From Coriobacteriaceae bacterium (GTDB lineage Bacteria > Actinomycetota > Coriobacteriia > Coriobacteriales > Coriobacteriaceae), in contig CADFMD010000001.1 of NCBI GenBank assembly GCA_902835305.1, positions 186,001 through 250,000 of the forward strand: a stretch of 64,000 nucleotides of DNA, read 5' to 3'. This document shows positions 23,723 through 33,218 of the stretch, one piece after another. The notes under the pieces are model-generated. The model did not search any database and had not been told where the DNA came from. It worked only from the letters and a program-made list of their open reading frames with translations. Position 1 is the stretch's first letter, and each line of letters opens with the position of its first letter. The translations under genes and the position numbers were made by a program.

Positions 23723-24190
23723 TTAGGCCTCGTCGACGACCTTGAGGCCGCGCGTGTGGTCGATCTCGTTGAGGAGGTTAACGCGACGCTCGTGGCGGCC
23801 GCCCTCAAACTCGGCGTCGAGCCACTCGTCGACGATCATCTTGGCGAGCTCGGAGCCCACGACGCGGGCGCCAAAGGCGAGCACGTTGGTATTGTTGTGC
23901 ATGCGCGAGAGCTTAGCGCTGAAGGGTTCGGAGCACACGACGGCGCGTACGCCCTCGACCTTGTTGGCAGCCAGGCTAATTCCGACACCGGTGCCACAGA
24001 TGAGGATGCCCAGGTCGACGTCGCCGTTGGCAACGGCCTTACCCACCTTGTATCCGGCGATGGGGTAGTCAAAGCTCTCGGAGGTGTCGGTGCCAAAGTT
24101 CACGACCTCGCAGCCGCGCTCCTTCAGGTGCTCGGAGATGATGTTCTTGAGCTCGACGGCGGCATGGTCGTTGCCGATACCAATCTTCAT
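23723..24190 (-). CDS. rpiB: Ribose-5-phosphate isomerase B
   Basis: RpiB interconverts ribose-5-P and ribulose-5-P in the pentose phosphate pathway. The protein is 155 aa. Motifs are MKIGIGNDHAAVELKNII (phosphate and substrate binding), the active-site Cys in GILICGTGVGISLAANK, the anion hole, and NVLAFGARVVG. It could alternatively isomerise other sugar phosphates such as allose-6-P, since the family overlaps. A GC-rich hairpin downstream (23658-23698) serves as its terminator. Confidence 0.93.
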   Translation of the reverse strand: MKIGIGNDHAAVELKNIISEHLKERGCEVVNFGTDTSESFDYPIAGYKVGKAVANGDVDLGILICGTGVGISLAANKVEGVRAVVCSEPFSAKLSRMHNNTNVLAFGARVVGSELAKMIVDEWLDAEFEGGRHERRVNLLNEIDHTRGLKVVDEA

Positions 24191-24461
24191 GAGTGGTTCC
24201 TCTCTGGTCCGTGCGGCAGAATTGCTAAAGGTTTTACCGCGTTCGACTGCATGATAGCGCGACTTTTGCGTAAACGCTCGGGCGTTTTTTGGTCAAACGC
24301 TTTAGCATGCGACAAGACCGGCTTCGCATGAATGAATGCCGTCAGATTGCGCTTGAACGCCGTCCGTCGGAACCATGGTTGCGGTTTTTGATGCATTGTT
24401 ATCAAATAAAAGAGCTAACTATTCTTGAGAGTCCAGCCCGTTATACAAGTAGGAGATACCT

Positions 24462-25781
24462 ATGTCTGCCGATTCCCTTCGTGATACCGCGTTTTGCGAT
24501 GTTTTGAACCGCGAGCTTGTCTGTGCGCTCGGCTGCACCGAGCCTATTGCCGTTGCCTATGCAGCGGCGCTGGCGAGCCAGACGCTCGGTTGCGAACCCG
24601 ATCATATGGATGTCGCCTGCTCGGGCAACATCATCAAGAACGTTAAGAGCGTGACCGTGCCCAACTCGGGTGGTATGCACGGTATTGAAGCGGCGGCCGT
24701 GCTGGGTGCCGTGGGCGGCGACGCCAAGAGCGCGCTCGAGGTGCTCGAGAGCGTTAACGACGAGGACCGTGCTCGCGTGGCCGAGCTCCTCGCCGATGCC
24801 GGTTACTGCGATGTGTCGCTTGTCGAGGGTGTGCCCAACCTCTACATCAAGGTGACTGCCACAGCCGGGGGCCATACCGCAGTCGTCGAGATTACCGACC
24901 ACCACACCAATGTCACGTGCCATACGCTCGACGGTATTCCGGTATGCGGCAAGTCGGCGGGGGAGTGTGCCGCCTGCGCCGAGCGCGTTGTGGCCGAGCG
25001 TGCGGCAGATAGCGCTGACACGCCCATGTCGATTGAGTCCATCATCGACTTTATTGAGGACGGCGACATCGATGGTGCCCGCGCTGCCGTTGAGCGTCAG
25101 ATTGAGCTGAACGGCGCGATCAGCGCCGAGGGCCTGGCGCACGCTTGGGGTGCCGAGGTTGGCCGCACGCTGTTGGGTGCTCGTGCCGATGACGTCGCCT
25201 GCCGTGCCCGCGCCCGTGCGGCCGCCGGGTCCGACGCCCGCATGAACGGCTGTGCGCTGCCGGTCGCCATTGTGTGCGGCTCGGGCAACCAGGGCATTAC
25301 CTGCGCACTGCCCGTTATGGAGTATGCCGAGTACCTGCGCTGCGACCACGATCGCCTGGTGCGCGCCGTGATGCTGTCCGATCTTATCGCCGTGCATATC
25401 AAGAGCTATATTGGTGCGCTCTCGGCGTTTTGCGGTGCTATTTGCGCTGCGTGCGGTGCCGGCGCCGCGATTACCTGGCTGTGTGGTGGCACGCGCGAGC
25501 AGATCGGCGCGACAGTCTCGAACACGCTCGGCAACGTTGGCGGCATCGTGTGCGATGGCGCCAAGGCAAGCTGCGCCGCCAAGATTTCCGCTGCCGTTGA
25601 CGCGGCGATTCTGGGTCATGATATGGCCATGCAGGGTCGCGGCTTCCGCGCCGGCGAGGGTCTGATCCAAGATACCGTTGAACAGACGATTGCTAGCATG
25701 GGCTACGTAGGCCGCGTGGGCATGAAGGACACCGACGTCGAGATCCTCAACATCATGATCGGCAAAACCCAAGTGTGCTAG
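24462..25781 (+). CDS. cyuA: L-cysteine desulfidase (YhaM/CyuA family)
   Basis: This iron-sulfur enzyme degrades cysteine to pyruvate, sulfide and ammonia under anaerobic conditions. The protein is 439 aa, and ATG 24462 follows AGGAGAT. The N-terminal ALGCTEPIAVAYAAA carries the first cluster Cys, followed by CSGNIIKNVKSVTVPNSGG. The C-terminal half has CGSGNQGITCALPV, CGAICAACGAGAAI and GNVGGIVCDGAKASCAAK. The protein is Cys-rich, as usual for the family. It overlaps the convergent HAD gene by 4 bp at its 3' end. Confidence 0.9.
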   Translation: MSADSLRDTAFCDVLNRELVCALGCTEPIAVAYAAALASQTLGCEPDHMDVACSGNIIKNVKSVTVPNSGGMHGIEAAAVLGAVGGDAKSALEVLESVNDEDRARVAELLADAGYCDVSLVEGVPNLYIKVTATAGGHTAVVEITDHHTNVTCHTLDGIPVCGKSAGECAACAERVVAERAADSADTPMSIESIIDFIEDGDIDGARAAVERQIELNGAISAEGLAHAWGAEVGRTLLGARADDVACRARARAAAGSDARMNGCALPVAIVCGSGNQGITCALPVMEYAEYLRCDHDRLVRAVMLSDLIAVHIKSYIGALSAFCGAICAACGAGAAITWLCGGTREQIGATVSNTLGNVGGIVCDGAKASCAAKISAAVDAAILGHDMAMQGRGFRAGEGLIQDTVEQTIASMGYVGRVGMKDTDVEILNIMIGKTQVC

Positions 25782-26536
25782 GACAGTTCGTCGGCTACTT
25801 GGTGCTCGTAGAAGGCCTCTACTACGGCGTTAAAGTCGCGGGCGAAGCCTTCCATGGTTCCGCGCCAGGTGACTCGGTTGGGCTTGCCCTGGCCTACATA
25901 GGCAGTCTGAATGCCGCAGGCGGGGCTAGGGAAGTCGCGTTTGGGATCGTTGCCCACCATAAGGACCTCGTGCGGTTCGAGCCCCATCACCTGAAGCTGC
26001 TCTAGATAGTAGGTGGCATCGGGCTTGCAGCGGGTGGTGTTTCCCATGTGCGTGACGAGCTCGAAGGGGGCGTCGGCCAGGTCGCCCCAGCCCATGCGGC
26101 ACTCGATGGCCCCCTGCGGAAAGCTGGGGTTGGTAAAGAGCGCGCAGCGCAGCCCTGCGTCCTGTACGGCCTGGAGCGCGGCGTGCGCGCCCGGCATGGC
26201 GTGAGCGTTGATGACATCGTCGTTCTTGTATGGAAGCACTTCGCGGTCGTAGTAGGTAAACGCCTCGTAGATGAGGGGATCGGAGAGGCAGATGCCGCAT
26301 CGGCGCTCAACCTCAGTGCGGTAAAACTCAAGATTGGTGCGGTTGTCCGTGCCGCTTCGGCGATTGGCGTTGAGGTCGACCAGGATGGTGCCGAGGCGCG
26401 CCATCGTGCCACCGCGGCTGCGGCGACCGATATCCGCGAGCATCGACGAGACATCCTTAAAATACCGAAGGATGAACGCGTTGAGGTTGATGCTAAGAAG
26501 CGTCTCGTCCATATCGAAAACGACTGCTTTGAGCAC
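25778..26536 (-). CDS. HAD-superfamily hydrolase
   Basis: A 252-aa HAD phosphatase with motif I AVVFDMDETLLSINL, an all-helical cap (about 20-110), motif II in ALFTNPSFP, the motif III Lys in TTRCKPDATYY, and motif IV VLMVGNDPKRDFP. The layout resembles phosphoglycolate phosphatase-like enzymes, but the substrate is unknown. It is convergent with cyuA, and the two stop codons overlap. Confidence 0.88.
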   Translation of the reverse strand: MLKAVVFDMDETLLSINLNAFILRYFKDVSSMLADIGRRSRGGTMARLGTILVDLNANRRSGTDNRTNLEFYRTEVERRCGICLSDPLIYEAFTYYDREVLPYKNDDVINAHAMPGAHAALQAVQDAGLRCALFTNPSFPQGAIECRMGWGDLADAPFELVTHMGNTTRCKPDATYYLEQLQVMGLEPHEVLMVGNDPKRDFPSPACGIQTAYVGQGKPNRVTWRGTMEGFARDFNAVVEAFYEHQVADELS

Positions 26537-26851
26537 GCGGGCACCTTTCTCGAAAAATCGTTCCAGAATCGTATGTCTGGGATACTTTACCCCAAAGCCG
26601 TATGCCTAACTGCCTATCGTCAACTTATGGGGACGGTCGTCCACAAGATTGCGAAAAAGTCTCCATACGAGTAAAAAATCGCAGTTCACGCTTGAAATCG
26701 AAATGATTTCCCCGTAACCTATACGAACGTGATTGCATAAGCGTCACATTAGTATCTGTCGGCTCCCGAGTGTTCCTAAACGTTGTGTGCTTGTCGCACC
26801 CTTCTGTAGGTCCTAGCAATCGGGGCCCCGTAGTTCGAAAGGGGTCCACCT
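26537..26851. promoter_or_regulatory. rpsA upstream region with candidate promoter
   Basis: TTGAAA (26692-26697), a 17-nt spacer and TAACCT (26715-26720) form a candidate promoter about 130 nt before rpsA. A small GGGGACGGTCGTCC palindrome lies near 26630. There is no gene. Confidence 0.4.
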
Positions 26852-28018
26852 TTGAGTGAGATTCAGAACTCGTCCATTTTCTCTCTTGACGATGTCAACG
26901 AGGAGGAGATGAACAACCTCATCGACGGTACGATTACCGACTTTGATGAGGGCGATCTCGTTAACGGCACTGTCGTTAAGATCGAGCATGACGAGGTGCT
27001 CGTTGACATCGGATTCAAGTCCGAGGGCGTTATCCCGGTCCGCGAGCTGTCCATCCGCAAGGACGCTAACCCTGCAGACATCGTTGCACTCGGTGATCCC
27101 ATCGAGGCTCTGGTTCTCCAGAAGGAGGACAAGGACGGTCGTCTGGTTCTGTCCAAGAAACGTGCCGAGTACGAGCGTGCTTGGAACCGCATCGAGGAGA
27201 AGTTCAACTCCGGCGAGAACGTCGAGGGCGAGGTTATCGAGGTTGTCAAGGGCGGCCTGATCCTCGACATCGGCCTGCGTGGCTTCCTGCCCGCTTCCCT
27301 CGTCGACCTCCGTCGCGTCAAGGACCTCACCTCTTACATGGGCACCCGTATCGAGGCCCGCGTTATCGAGATGGACCGCAACCGCAACAACGTCGTCCTC
27401 TCCCGTCGCGTCGTGCTCGAGGAGTCCCGTAAGGCCGAGCGCTCCGAGATCCTGTCCAAGCTCAAGTCTGGTATGCGTCTCCAGGGCACCGTTTCCTCCA
27501 TCGTCGACTTCGGCGCCTTCGTCGACCTCGGCGGTATCGACGGCCTTATCCACATCTCCGAGCTCTCTTGGAACCACGTCAACCATCCTTCCGAGGTTGT
27601 CAAGGTCGGCCAGGAGGTCGAGGTCGAGGTTCTCGACGTCGATCTCAACCGCGAGCGCATCTCCCTGGGTCTCAAGCAGACCACCGAGGATCCGTGGCGC
27701 GCACTGGTCAAGAAGTACCCCGTCGGCGCCATCGTCGAGGGCACTGTGACCAAGCTTGTCCCGTTCGGCGCTTTCGTCGACCTGGGCGAGGGCATCGAGG
27801 GCCTGGTGCACATCTCCGAGATGGCCAACAAGCACGTCGATCAGCCTTCTCAGGTCACCCATGTGGGCGACAAGGTTCAGGTCAAGGTCATGGAGATCGA
27901 CCTCGACCGTCGTCGTATCTCCCTGTCCATGAAGTCTGCTGCTGAGACTCTGGGCGTCGAGATCGAGGTTACCCCGCTGCCTTCCGAGAAGAAGGACGAG
28001 GAGACCGACGCCGAGTAA
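26852..28018 (+). CDS. rpsA: Ribosomal protein S1
   Basis: S1 binds mRNA on the 30S subunit and aids initiation. The protein is 388 aa. The start is TTG 26852 behind GAAAGGGG. Four S1 (OB-fold) domains are visible: about 35-105 (GDLVNGTVVKIEHDEVLVDI), 120-190 (GENVEGEVIEVVKGGLILDI), 207-275 (GMRLQGTVSSIVDFGAFVDL) and 292-362 (GAIVEGTVTKLVPFGAFVDL). This is the four-domain form typical of high-GC Gram-positives, ending with an acidic tail. A strong terminator follows. Confidence 0.95.
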   Translation: MSEIQNSSIFSLDDVNEEEMNNLIDGTITDFDEGDLVNGTVVKIEHDEVLVDIGFKSEGVIPVRELSIRKDANPADIVALGDPIEALVLQKEDKDGRLVLSKKRAEYERAWNRIEEKFNSGENVEGEVIEVVKGGLILDIGLRGFLPASLVDLRRVKDLTSYMGTRIEARVIEMDRNRNNVVLSRRVVLEESRKAERSEILSKLKSGMRLQGTVSSIVDFGAFVDLGGIDGLIHISELSWNHVNHPSEVVKVGQEVEVEVLDVDLNRERISLGLKQTTEDPWRALVKKYPVGAIVEGTVTKLVPFGAFVDLGEGIEGLVHISEMANKHVDQPSQVTHVGDKVQVKVMEIDLDRRRISLSMKSAAETLGVEIEVTPLPSEKKDEETDAE

Positions 28019-28042
28019 ATCGGTTTGACGATCACTTGTTTT

Positions 28043-28075
28043 AAGGGATCCGTCCGCAATGGACGGGTCCCTTTT
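28043..28075 (+). terminator. Intrinsic terminator after rpsA
   Basis: AAGGGATCCGTCC pairs with GGACGGGTCCCTT around GCAAT, then TTTTT. Confidence 0.88.
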
Positions 28076-28360
28076 TGCATTTGCTGCTGATGTGCGCGAT
28101 ACAACCCGGGCGCAATGCTGTCCGGGCTGTCTGCAGGCTATTGGGTTGTCGGTGCATGAAAAAATGCCGACATCCCGCCTCGGGGAGGAGGCGGGAACGC
28201 ACCGAGTAGACGGAGGGGGCGCGGAGCGCGGTCGTGTCTCGACTGACGACGTTGCCCATCGACGACCTTATTGTACTGCATGGCGTGGTTCTTGGTTTAT
28301 CGTGTCGAACGCTTGTGTTGTGTCATTGCCTGCGGCAACGGTGTGCTACACTCTTGCACT

Positions 28361-28723
28361 GCTGAGTGGGCCAGACGGTCGCGCGATGTGCTGCTTGCAG
28401 CACGCGTGAGGAAAGTCCGGGCTCCAGAGGGCGGGATGCCGGCTAACGGCCGGGCGGAGTGATCCGACGGAAAGCGCCGCAGAAAAGAAGACTCCCACCT
28501 GCGCCGCAAGGCGTAAAGGGAAAAGCTGAAACGGTGGTGTAAGAGACCACCAGCGTCGTGGCAACACGGCGGCTTGGCAAGCCCCATCCGGAGCAAGCGC
28601 GAATAGGAACGCTATGGGCCGGCCCGGTCCGCGTTCGGGTAGCGTGCGTGGAGCTGCACGGTAACGTGCAGACAAGATAAATGACCGTTCACGACAGAAC
28701 CCGGCTTATAGGCCCACTCAGCA
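28361..28723 (+). ncRNA. rnpB: RNase P RNA (class A)
   Basis: This is the catalytic RNA that trims tRNA 5' ends. The ends pair (GCTGAGTGGGCC with GGCCCACTCAGC). Conserved blocks occur in order: GAGGAAAGTCCGGGCTCC (28409-28426), AAAGGGAAAAGCTGAAACGG near 28516, then ACAAGATAAATGACCGTT, and the 3' ACAGAACCCGGCTTATAGGC. A TACACT -10-like box precedes the 5' end. This explains the absence of real ORFs in 28361-28723. Confidence 0.96.
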
Positions 28724-28948
28724 CTTTGTCGACGCTGCGAACCCGCCAGCGCGGCAATCTGCCTTTCAAGCCTTCGGGCATGACCATAAGGTCAATGCCT
28801 TCGGCTTTTAAGGCACCTTGCTCGCGCTGACGGGTTCTCGCTGCTGGCGACGGCATCATTGGTGTTTCCGTTCTTGTTGGCGAGGGCAACGGTACACCCT
28901 TTGCCGTATTATTGAGGCTGTTTTTGCTTTGCTTGTTATTGAGGGGCT

Positions 28949-29587
28949 TTGTTGGACAGCTATTTTACTTTGCAATCGAATATTGAGGCTTCGGGCGAGT
29001 TTGTGGACCGCAAGAGCCGGTTTATTGCCCAGCTGGTCCATATTGAGTCCGAGGATGAGGCGAATGCCTTTATCGAGACAGTTCGCAAGCGTCATTACGA
29101 CGCTCGACACAATGTTCCCGCGTGGATTTTGGTCGATGGACGCGAACGCCAAAGCGACGATGGTGAGCCGAGCCGCACGAGCGGTATGCCGACGCTCGAG
29201 GTGTTGCGCGGCGCGGAGCTCAAAAATGTTTGCTGCGTAGTGACGCGCTATTTTGGCGGCACGCTGTTGGGGCCTGGTGGATTGGTACGCGCCTATACCG
29301 CGGCGACGCAGGCGGCGGTGGCGGCTGCTCGGGAGGCCGGGCAGATCGTCGAGATGACGAGCGTCGTACCGGTTGACGTGCATGTGGCCTATCCGCAGTA
29401 TGAGCAGGTGCTTCGTTTGGCGCAGGATTCGGGTGCCAAGGTTTCGGATACCGATTACGCGGATGCCGTGACACTTCATTTGGTGTTTAAGGCGGGGGAG
29501 CAGGAGCCGTTTTGCGCCAAGATGCGCGAGCTTATGGCGGGGCGCGAGGAGATTGAGTTCGGCGCTCCCGAATTTGCCGAGTTCTAA
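28949..29587 (+). CDS. yigZ: YigZ/IMPACT family protein
   Basis: A 212-aa member of UPF0029 with an N-terminal IMPACT domain and a C-terminal ferredoxin-like domain; the family is linked to translation or nucleic-acid binding. Motifs are SGEFVDRKSRFIAQLVHI, the signature DGEPSRTSGMPTLEVLRG, and VTRYFGGTLLGPGGLVRAY. The start is one of two consecutive TTG codons (28949 or 28952) behind GAGGGG. A strong inverted repeat downstream (29590-29602 with 29626-29638) terminates it. Confidence 0.92.
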   Translation: MLDSYFTLQSNIEASGEFVDRKSRFIAQLVHIESEDEANAFIETVRKRHYDARHNVPAWILVDGRERQSDDGEPSRTSGMPTLEVLRGAELKNVCCVVTRYFGGTLLGPGGLVRAYTAATQAAVAAAREAGQIVEMTSVVPVDVHVAYPQYEQVLRLAQDSGAKVSDTDYADAVTLHLVFKAGEQEPFCAKMRELMAGREEIEFGAPEFAEF

Positions 29588-29589
29588 CG

Positions 29590-29642
29590 ACGACGGCCGG
29601 CGTGCTTTTGGATGGATCCCAAGCGCGCCGGCCGTCGTTTTA
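29590..29642. terminator. Bidirectional terminator between yigZ and the C_GCAxxG_C_C gene
   Basis: ACGACGGCCGGCG pairs with CGCCGGCCGTCGT, with TTT on the plus side. The gene on each side ends here. Confidence 0.8.
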
Positions 29643-29654
29643 TGTTGCTGCCGT

Positions 29655-30101
29655 CTACTCGGCGAGCTGCTTTAGCACATCGCAGGCGATCTCGACGGCA
29701 TCGTCGATGCAGCCGGGGCAGCTGCGGAGCGGACCCTTATCCGATCCGATGCCCTTGAGCGTGCCGCAGACGGTCGTCGTGTTCTTCTCGCCAAAACGCT
29801 TGGCGATTTCGCGCGATAGCTTGTAGGTCTGGCCCTTGGTCTTGGGGTTTTCCATGCCGTCGCTCATTACAAAGCCCATGATGGCCACGGCGCCCGAGAT
29901 GGCGCCGCAGGTTTCGGTCATGCCACCCATGCCGGCGCCAAAGCCCTCTGTGAGGGTAAAGGCGACCTGGGGGTCGAGCCCGACGGCAGGTGCGAGCGTA
30001 CAGGCGACGGCCTGTGCACAGTTAAAGCCACGGGCGTGGTATTCGGCAGCCTGAGCCTGACAGGCGGTGATGTCGAGCTGGGCCGTATCGATTTGCTTCA
30101 T
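29655..30101 (-). CDS. C_GCAxxG_C_C family protein (putative redox/Cys-rich)
   Basis: A 148-aa protein named for its Cys pattern. Here HARGFNCAQAVACTLAP (first Cys), TETCGAISGAVAIMG (CGAxxG), VCGTLKG and SCPGCIDDAVEIACDVL are visible in that order. ATG 30101 lies behind AAGGAG. These proteins are common in anaerobes, often near redox or selenium genes, and are thought to bind a metal or transfer electrons; the function is unproven. It is divergent from metY. Confidence 0.88.
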   Translation of the reverse strand: MKQIDTAQLDITACQAQAAEYHARGFNCAQAVACTLAPAVGLDPQVAFTLTEGFGAGMGGMTETCGAISGAVAIMGFVMSDGMENPKTKGQTYKLSREIAKRFGEKNTTTVCGTLKGIGSDKGPLRSCPGCIDDAVEIACDVLKQLAE

Positions 30102-30212
30102 CGTTGTCTCCTTGGTCACGGTGTACCCGCTTATGGTACCCGTGCCGATGCATGTAGTCATCGAGAGCTTCATGTATGCCTCATTTTTATCTATAGAGCA
30201 AATGCCTAAGGT

Positions 30213-30243
30213 TGAGACAAACACCCTTGATTCATTTGTCTCA
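30213..30243. repeat. 31-nt GAGACAAA hairpin, copy 2
   Basis: TGAGACAAA pairs exactly with TTTGTCTCA; the loop contains TTGATTC. It shares 25 of 31 positions with 17913-17943, and the stem G-C pair there is A-T here. Confidence 0.75.
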
Positions 30244-30330
30244 TAACCCACCTTGAGGATGGGTTGAGAGGGGTGTGCGGTAGCGGTATCGTGAACCGAA
30301 TAAAACAAAACCCAAGTAAGGGAGTTGGAT

Positions 30331-31614
30331 ATGAGCGAGCAGACCATCGGTACGACGTGTGTTCAGGGCGGTTATCGCCCGGGTGATGCAGAGCCGCGTC
30401 AGGTGCCTATCTACCAGTCAACCACGTGGAAGTACGACACGTCCGAGCACATGGGCAAGCTGTTCGACCTGGAGGAGTCGGGCTACTTCTACAGCCGTCT
30501 GCAGAACCCCACGTGCGATCTGGTTGCCGCAAAGATCTGCGAGATGGAGGGCGGTACCGCTGCGATGCTCACGAGCTCGGGCATGGCTGCGAACTTCCTC
30601 GCGATCTTTAACGTGGCCGGCGCTGGCGATCACGTGGTCGCGAGCTCTGCCATCTACGGCGGTACCTACAACCTGCTCGCACATACCATGGAGCGCATGG
30701 GTTTGACCTGCACGTTCGTTGCCCCCGACTGCACCGACGAGGAGCTCGAGGCAGCCTTTGAGCCCAATACCAAGCTCGTCTTTGGCGAGACGATCGCCAA
30801 CCCCGCCCTTGCCGTGCTCGATATTGAGCGCTTTGCCAAGGCCGCACATGACCACGGCGTGCCGCTGATGGTCGACAATACCTTCCCGACGCCCGTGATG
30901 TGCCGTCCCTTTGAGTGGGGCGCAGACATCGTTACGCACTCCACCACCAAGTACATGGATGGCCATGCTGCCTACCTCGGCGGCGTGATCGTCGACCACG
31001 GTCAGTTTGACTGGATGGCTCATGCGGACAAGTTCCCGGGTCTCACCACGCCCGACGAGAGCTACCACGGCGTGACGTATGCCGAGAAGTTCGGTCGCGA
31101 GGGCGCCTTCATTACCAAGGCCACCGCGCAGCTCATGCGCGATCTTGGCCCCATGCAGAACCCGCAGGCGGCGTTTTTCCTGAACAGCTCGCTCGAGAGC
31201 CTGCATGTGCGCATGCCGCGTCATTGCGAGAACGGCCTGGCCGTTGCCAAGTTCCTGCAGAGCCATCCCAAGGTGCGCTTCGTGAGCTATCCGGGCCTGG
31301 AGGGCGACAAGTACTATGACCTGGCTCAGAAGTACATGCCCAACGGTACCTGCGGCGTCGTGAGCTTTGGCTTTAACGGTGGTCGCGCGGCGGCCGAGAC
31401 CTTTATGAAGAGCCTCAAGCTCGCCCAGATCGCCACGCACGTGGCCGACGCCCGCACTTGCTGCCTGCATCCTGCTAACGCTACGCACCGCCAGATGAAC
31501 GATGAGGAGCTCATCGCCTGTGGCATCTCCGCCGACATGGTGCGCCTGTCGTGCGGCCTCGAGGACACGGCCGACTTGATTGCCGACCTTGAGCAGGCGC
31601 TCGAGCAGTGCTAG
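30331..31614 (+). CDS. metY: O-acetylhomoserine sulfhydrylase-type PLP enzyme
   Basis: A Cys/Met-metabolism PLP enzyme of 427 aa that makes homocysteine from O-acetylhomoserine and sulfide, or alternatively acts as a methionine gamma-lyase. ATG 30331 follows GGGAG. Motifs are QVPIYQSTTWKYDTSEHMGK, YSRLQNPTCD, MLTSSGMAANFLAIF, VDNTFPTPVMCRPFEWGADI and the PLP Lys in VTHSTTKYMDGHAAYLGG. The C-terminal VRLSCGLEDTADLIADL is standard. The sulfide source could be the cysteine desulfidase encoded 5 kb upstream (inference). A strong terminator follows. Confidence 0.88.
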   Translation: MSEQTIGTTCVQGGYRPGDAEPRQVPIYQSTTWKYDTSEHMGKLFDLEESGYFYSRLQNPTCDLVAAKICEMEGGTAAMLTSSGMAANFLAIFNVAGAGDHVVASSAIYGGTYNLLAHTMERMGLTCTFVAPDCTDEELEAAFEPNTKLVFGETIANPALAVLDIERFAKAAHDHGVPLMVDNTFPTPVMCRPFEWGADIVTHSTTKYMDGHAAYLGGVIVDHGQFDWMAHADKFPGLTTPDESYHGVTYAEKFGREGAFITKATAQLMRDLGPMQNPQAAFFLNSSLESLHVRMPRHCENGLAVAKFLQSHPKVRFVSYPGLEGDKYYDLAQKYMPNGTCGVVSFGFNGGRAAAETFMKSLKLAQIATHVADARTCCLHPANATHRQMNDEELIACGISADMVRLSCGLEDTADLIADLEQALEQC

Positions 31615-31683
31615 GCTAGCGTTCGCACAAGGCGCCGATGCTGGCAGAAAGCTTCGGCGACCTTTCGTTCCGATTCCGTAGGC

Positions 31684-31730
31684 GGGACCCCAATCGCGAC
31701 TGTTTGCAGGCGATTGGGGCCCCGTTTTTT
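31684..31730 (+). terminator. Intrinsic terminator after metY
   Basis: GGGACCCCAATCGC pairs with GCGATTGGGGCCCC (31709-31723), followed by GTTTTTT. Confidence 0.85.
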
Positions 31731-31756
31731 GCGTTGGGCCACTCGAAAGGATGGAT

Positions 31757-33061
31757 ATGGAGAAAACCGCTGAGCAGCTGCGCCGCGAGCACATTGCCCT
31801 AGAGGGCGATACCCATGGCAAGAACAAATGGGCGATTCTGTTTACTGTGCTCATCATGACGTTTATGGTGTGTCTGGATTCGACCGTCGTGACCGTGGCG
31901 CTGCCCGTGATGCAAAAGGAGCTGGGCGTGGGCCTCGACCGCATTCAGCTGGTGAGTTCGGTGTATCTGCTTGCGACATGCGTGGCTATGTTGCTGTTTG
32001 GCCGTCTGGGTGACGTGCGCGGCAAGGTGAATGTGTTCCAGCTGGGCGTCATCGTCTTTTCGGTCGGTTCGCTGCTGTGCGGCCTTTCGGCCTCGCTCGA
32101 GGTTCTTATCCTGGCACGCATTGTTCAGGGCATCGGTTGCGCAGCGGCCATGGCTAACAACATGGGTATCATCACCGAGTCGTTTCCGGCGCGCGAACGA
32201 GGTCGTGCCATGGGTATTCTCGCGACCTTCGTGGCCCTCGGCATGATGTGTGGCCCCGTGCTGGGCGGCATGCTGGTGGCAAGCTTTCCCTGGGAGAGTA
32301 TCTTCCTCATCAACCTGCCTATTGGCGTCATCTCGTTTATCGTGGGGCTCTACACGCTGCCGCATGTTAAGCCGGAGGCCGGCGAGCGCCCCATGTCCCT
32401 TGCCGAGGCCGCTCGTCGCTGCTTTGCAAATTCGGCCTTCACTATCAACCTTGCCTGCATGCTCATCGTGTTCGTTGGCATTGGCGCATCCGAGTTTATT
32501 CTGCCGTTCTATTTTCAGGACGCCCACGGCTTTGGTTCTGACATTTCCGGACTGCTCTTTTTGGCACTGCCGATGGTGAATGCCTTTATCGGACCGCTTT
32601 CGGGTACGGTTTCGGACCGTGTTGGCTGCGAGGGCCCCACGGCAGTCGGCCTGGGCGTGTACGTATGCGGTCTTTTTGCGGTAAGCACGCTCGACGAGCG
32701 CTCTTCCATCCCTGTGATCGTGTGCTGTGTCGCGTTTATGTCGTGCGGTACGTCGATTTTCCAGAGCCCCAATAACTCGCTGTATATGGGCTCGGCTCCG
32801 CGCGAAGCACTCGGCTTTGCGGGCAGTTTGGGCAGTTTGGCGCGCTATGCTGGCATGGCACTCGGCATTACGGTGGCGTCGAATATCCTGTATGGGCAGA
32901 TGAGCGTGGCGATGAGCGAGGCCGTGACCAGTTTTGTTGCAGGCCGTCCGGATGTGTTCTTGTTTGGTTTTCGTTCGGTGTTCTATGTGTTGATGGCTGT
33001 GGCCGCTGTGGGCTTTGCGCTCGCCATGGTGCGTTTGGTGAGGATGCGCGCCCGCCATTAG
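31757..33061 (+). CDS. MFS drug-type exporter (DHA2/EmrB-like)
   Basis: A 434-aa major facilitator with 12-14 hydrophobic helices. Motif D1 of drug exporters is clear (FMVCLDSTVVTVALPVMQKE), motif A is LLFGRLGDVRGKVNVF, and motif C is MMCGPVLGGMLVASFPWESI with FLINLPIGV. ATG 31757 is better spaced from AAAGGA than ATG 31751. No regulator lies adjacent and the substrate is unknown. Confidence 0.88.
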   Translation: MEKTAEQLRREHIALEGDTHGKNKWAILFTVLIMTFMVCLDSTVVTVALPVMQKELGVGLDRIQLVSSVYLLATCVAMLLFGRLGDVRGKVNVFQLGVIVFSVGSLLCGLSASLEVLILARIVQGIGCAAAMANNMGIITESFPARERGRAMGILATFVALGMMCGPVLGGMLVASFPWESIFLINLPIGVISFIVGLYTLPHVKPEAGERPMSLAEAARRCFANSAFTINLACMLIVFVGIGASEFILPFYFQDAHGFGSDISGLLFLALPMVNAFIGPLSGTVSDRVGCEGPTAVGLGVYVCGLFAVSTLDERSSIPVIVCCVAFMSCGTSIFQSPNNSLYMGSAPREALGFAGSLGSLARYAGMALGITVASNILYGQMSVAMSEAVTSFVAGRPDVFLFGFRSVFYVLMAVAAVGFALAMVRLVRMRARH

Positions 33062-33218
33062 CGTGTTGGGAGGCTGTCTGCCACGATTCGCACCGTCCCA
33101 AAAAGACTGGTTTGTGGTGCGATGCGGCTTGTGGGGCGGGCGGGGGTCGGTCCGTGGTAGACTATCGAACAACGTTTATTAATCGCGCGGTATCGTTGCC
33201 GCGAGAAGGGGTTGCGCC

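Noticed and set aside
28689..28889. 66-codon minus-strand ORF overlapping the rnpB 3' end
   Set aside because: It overlaps RNase P RNA, has no clear ribosome site or family, and is short. It could be a gene remnant but cannot be supported.
33061..33218. Purine riboswitch upstream of xpt
   Set aside because: The conserved purine aptamer core was not found; only a simple GC hairpin is present.
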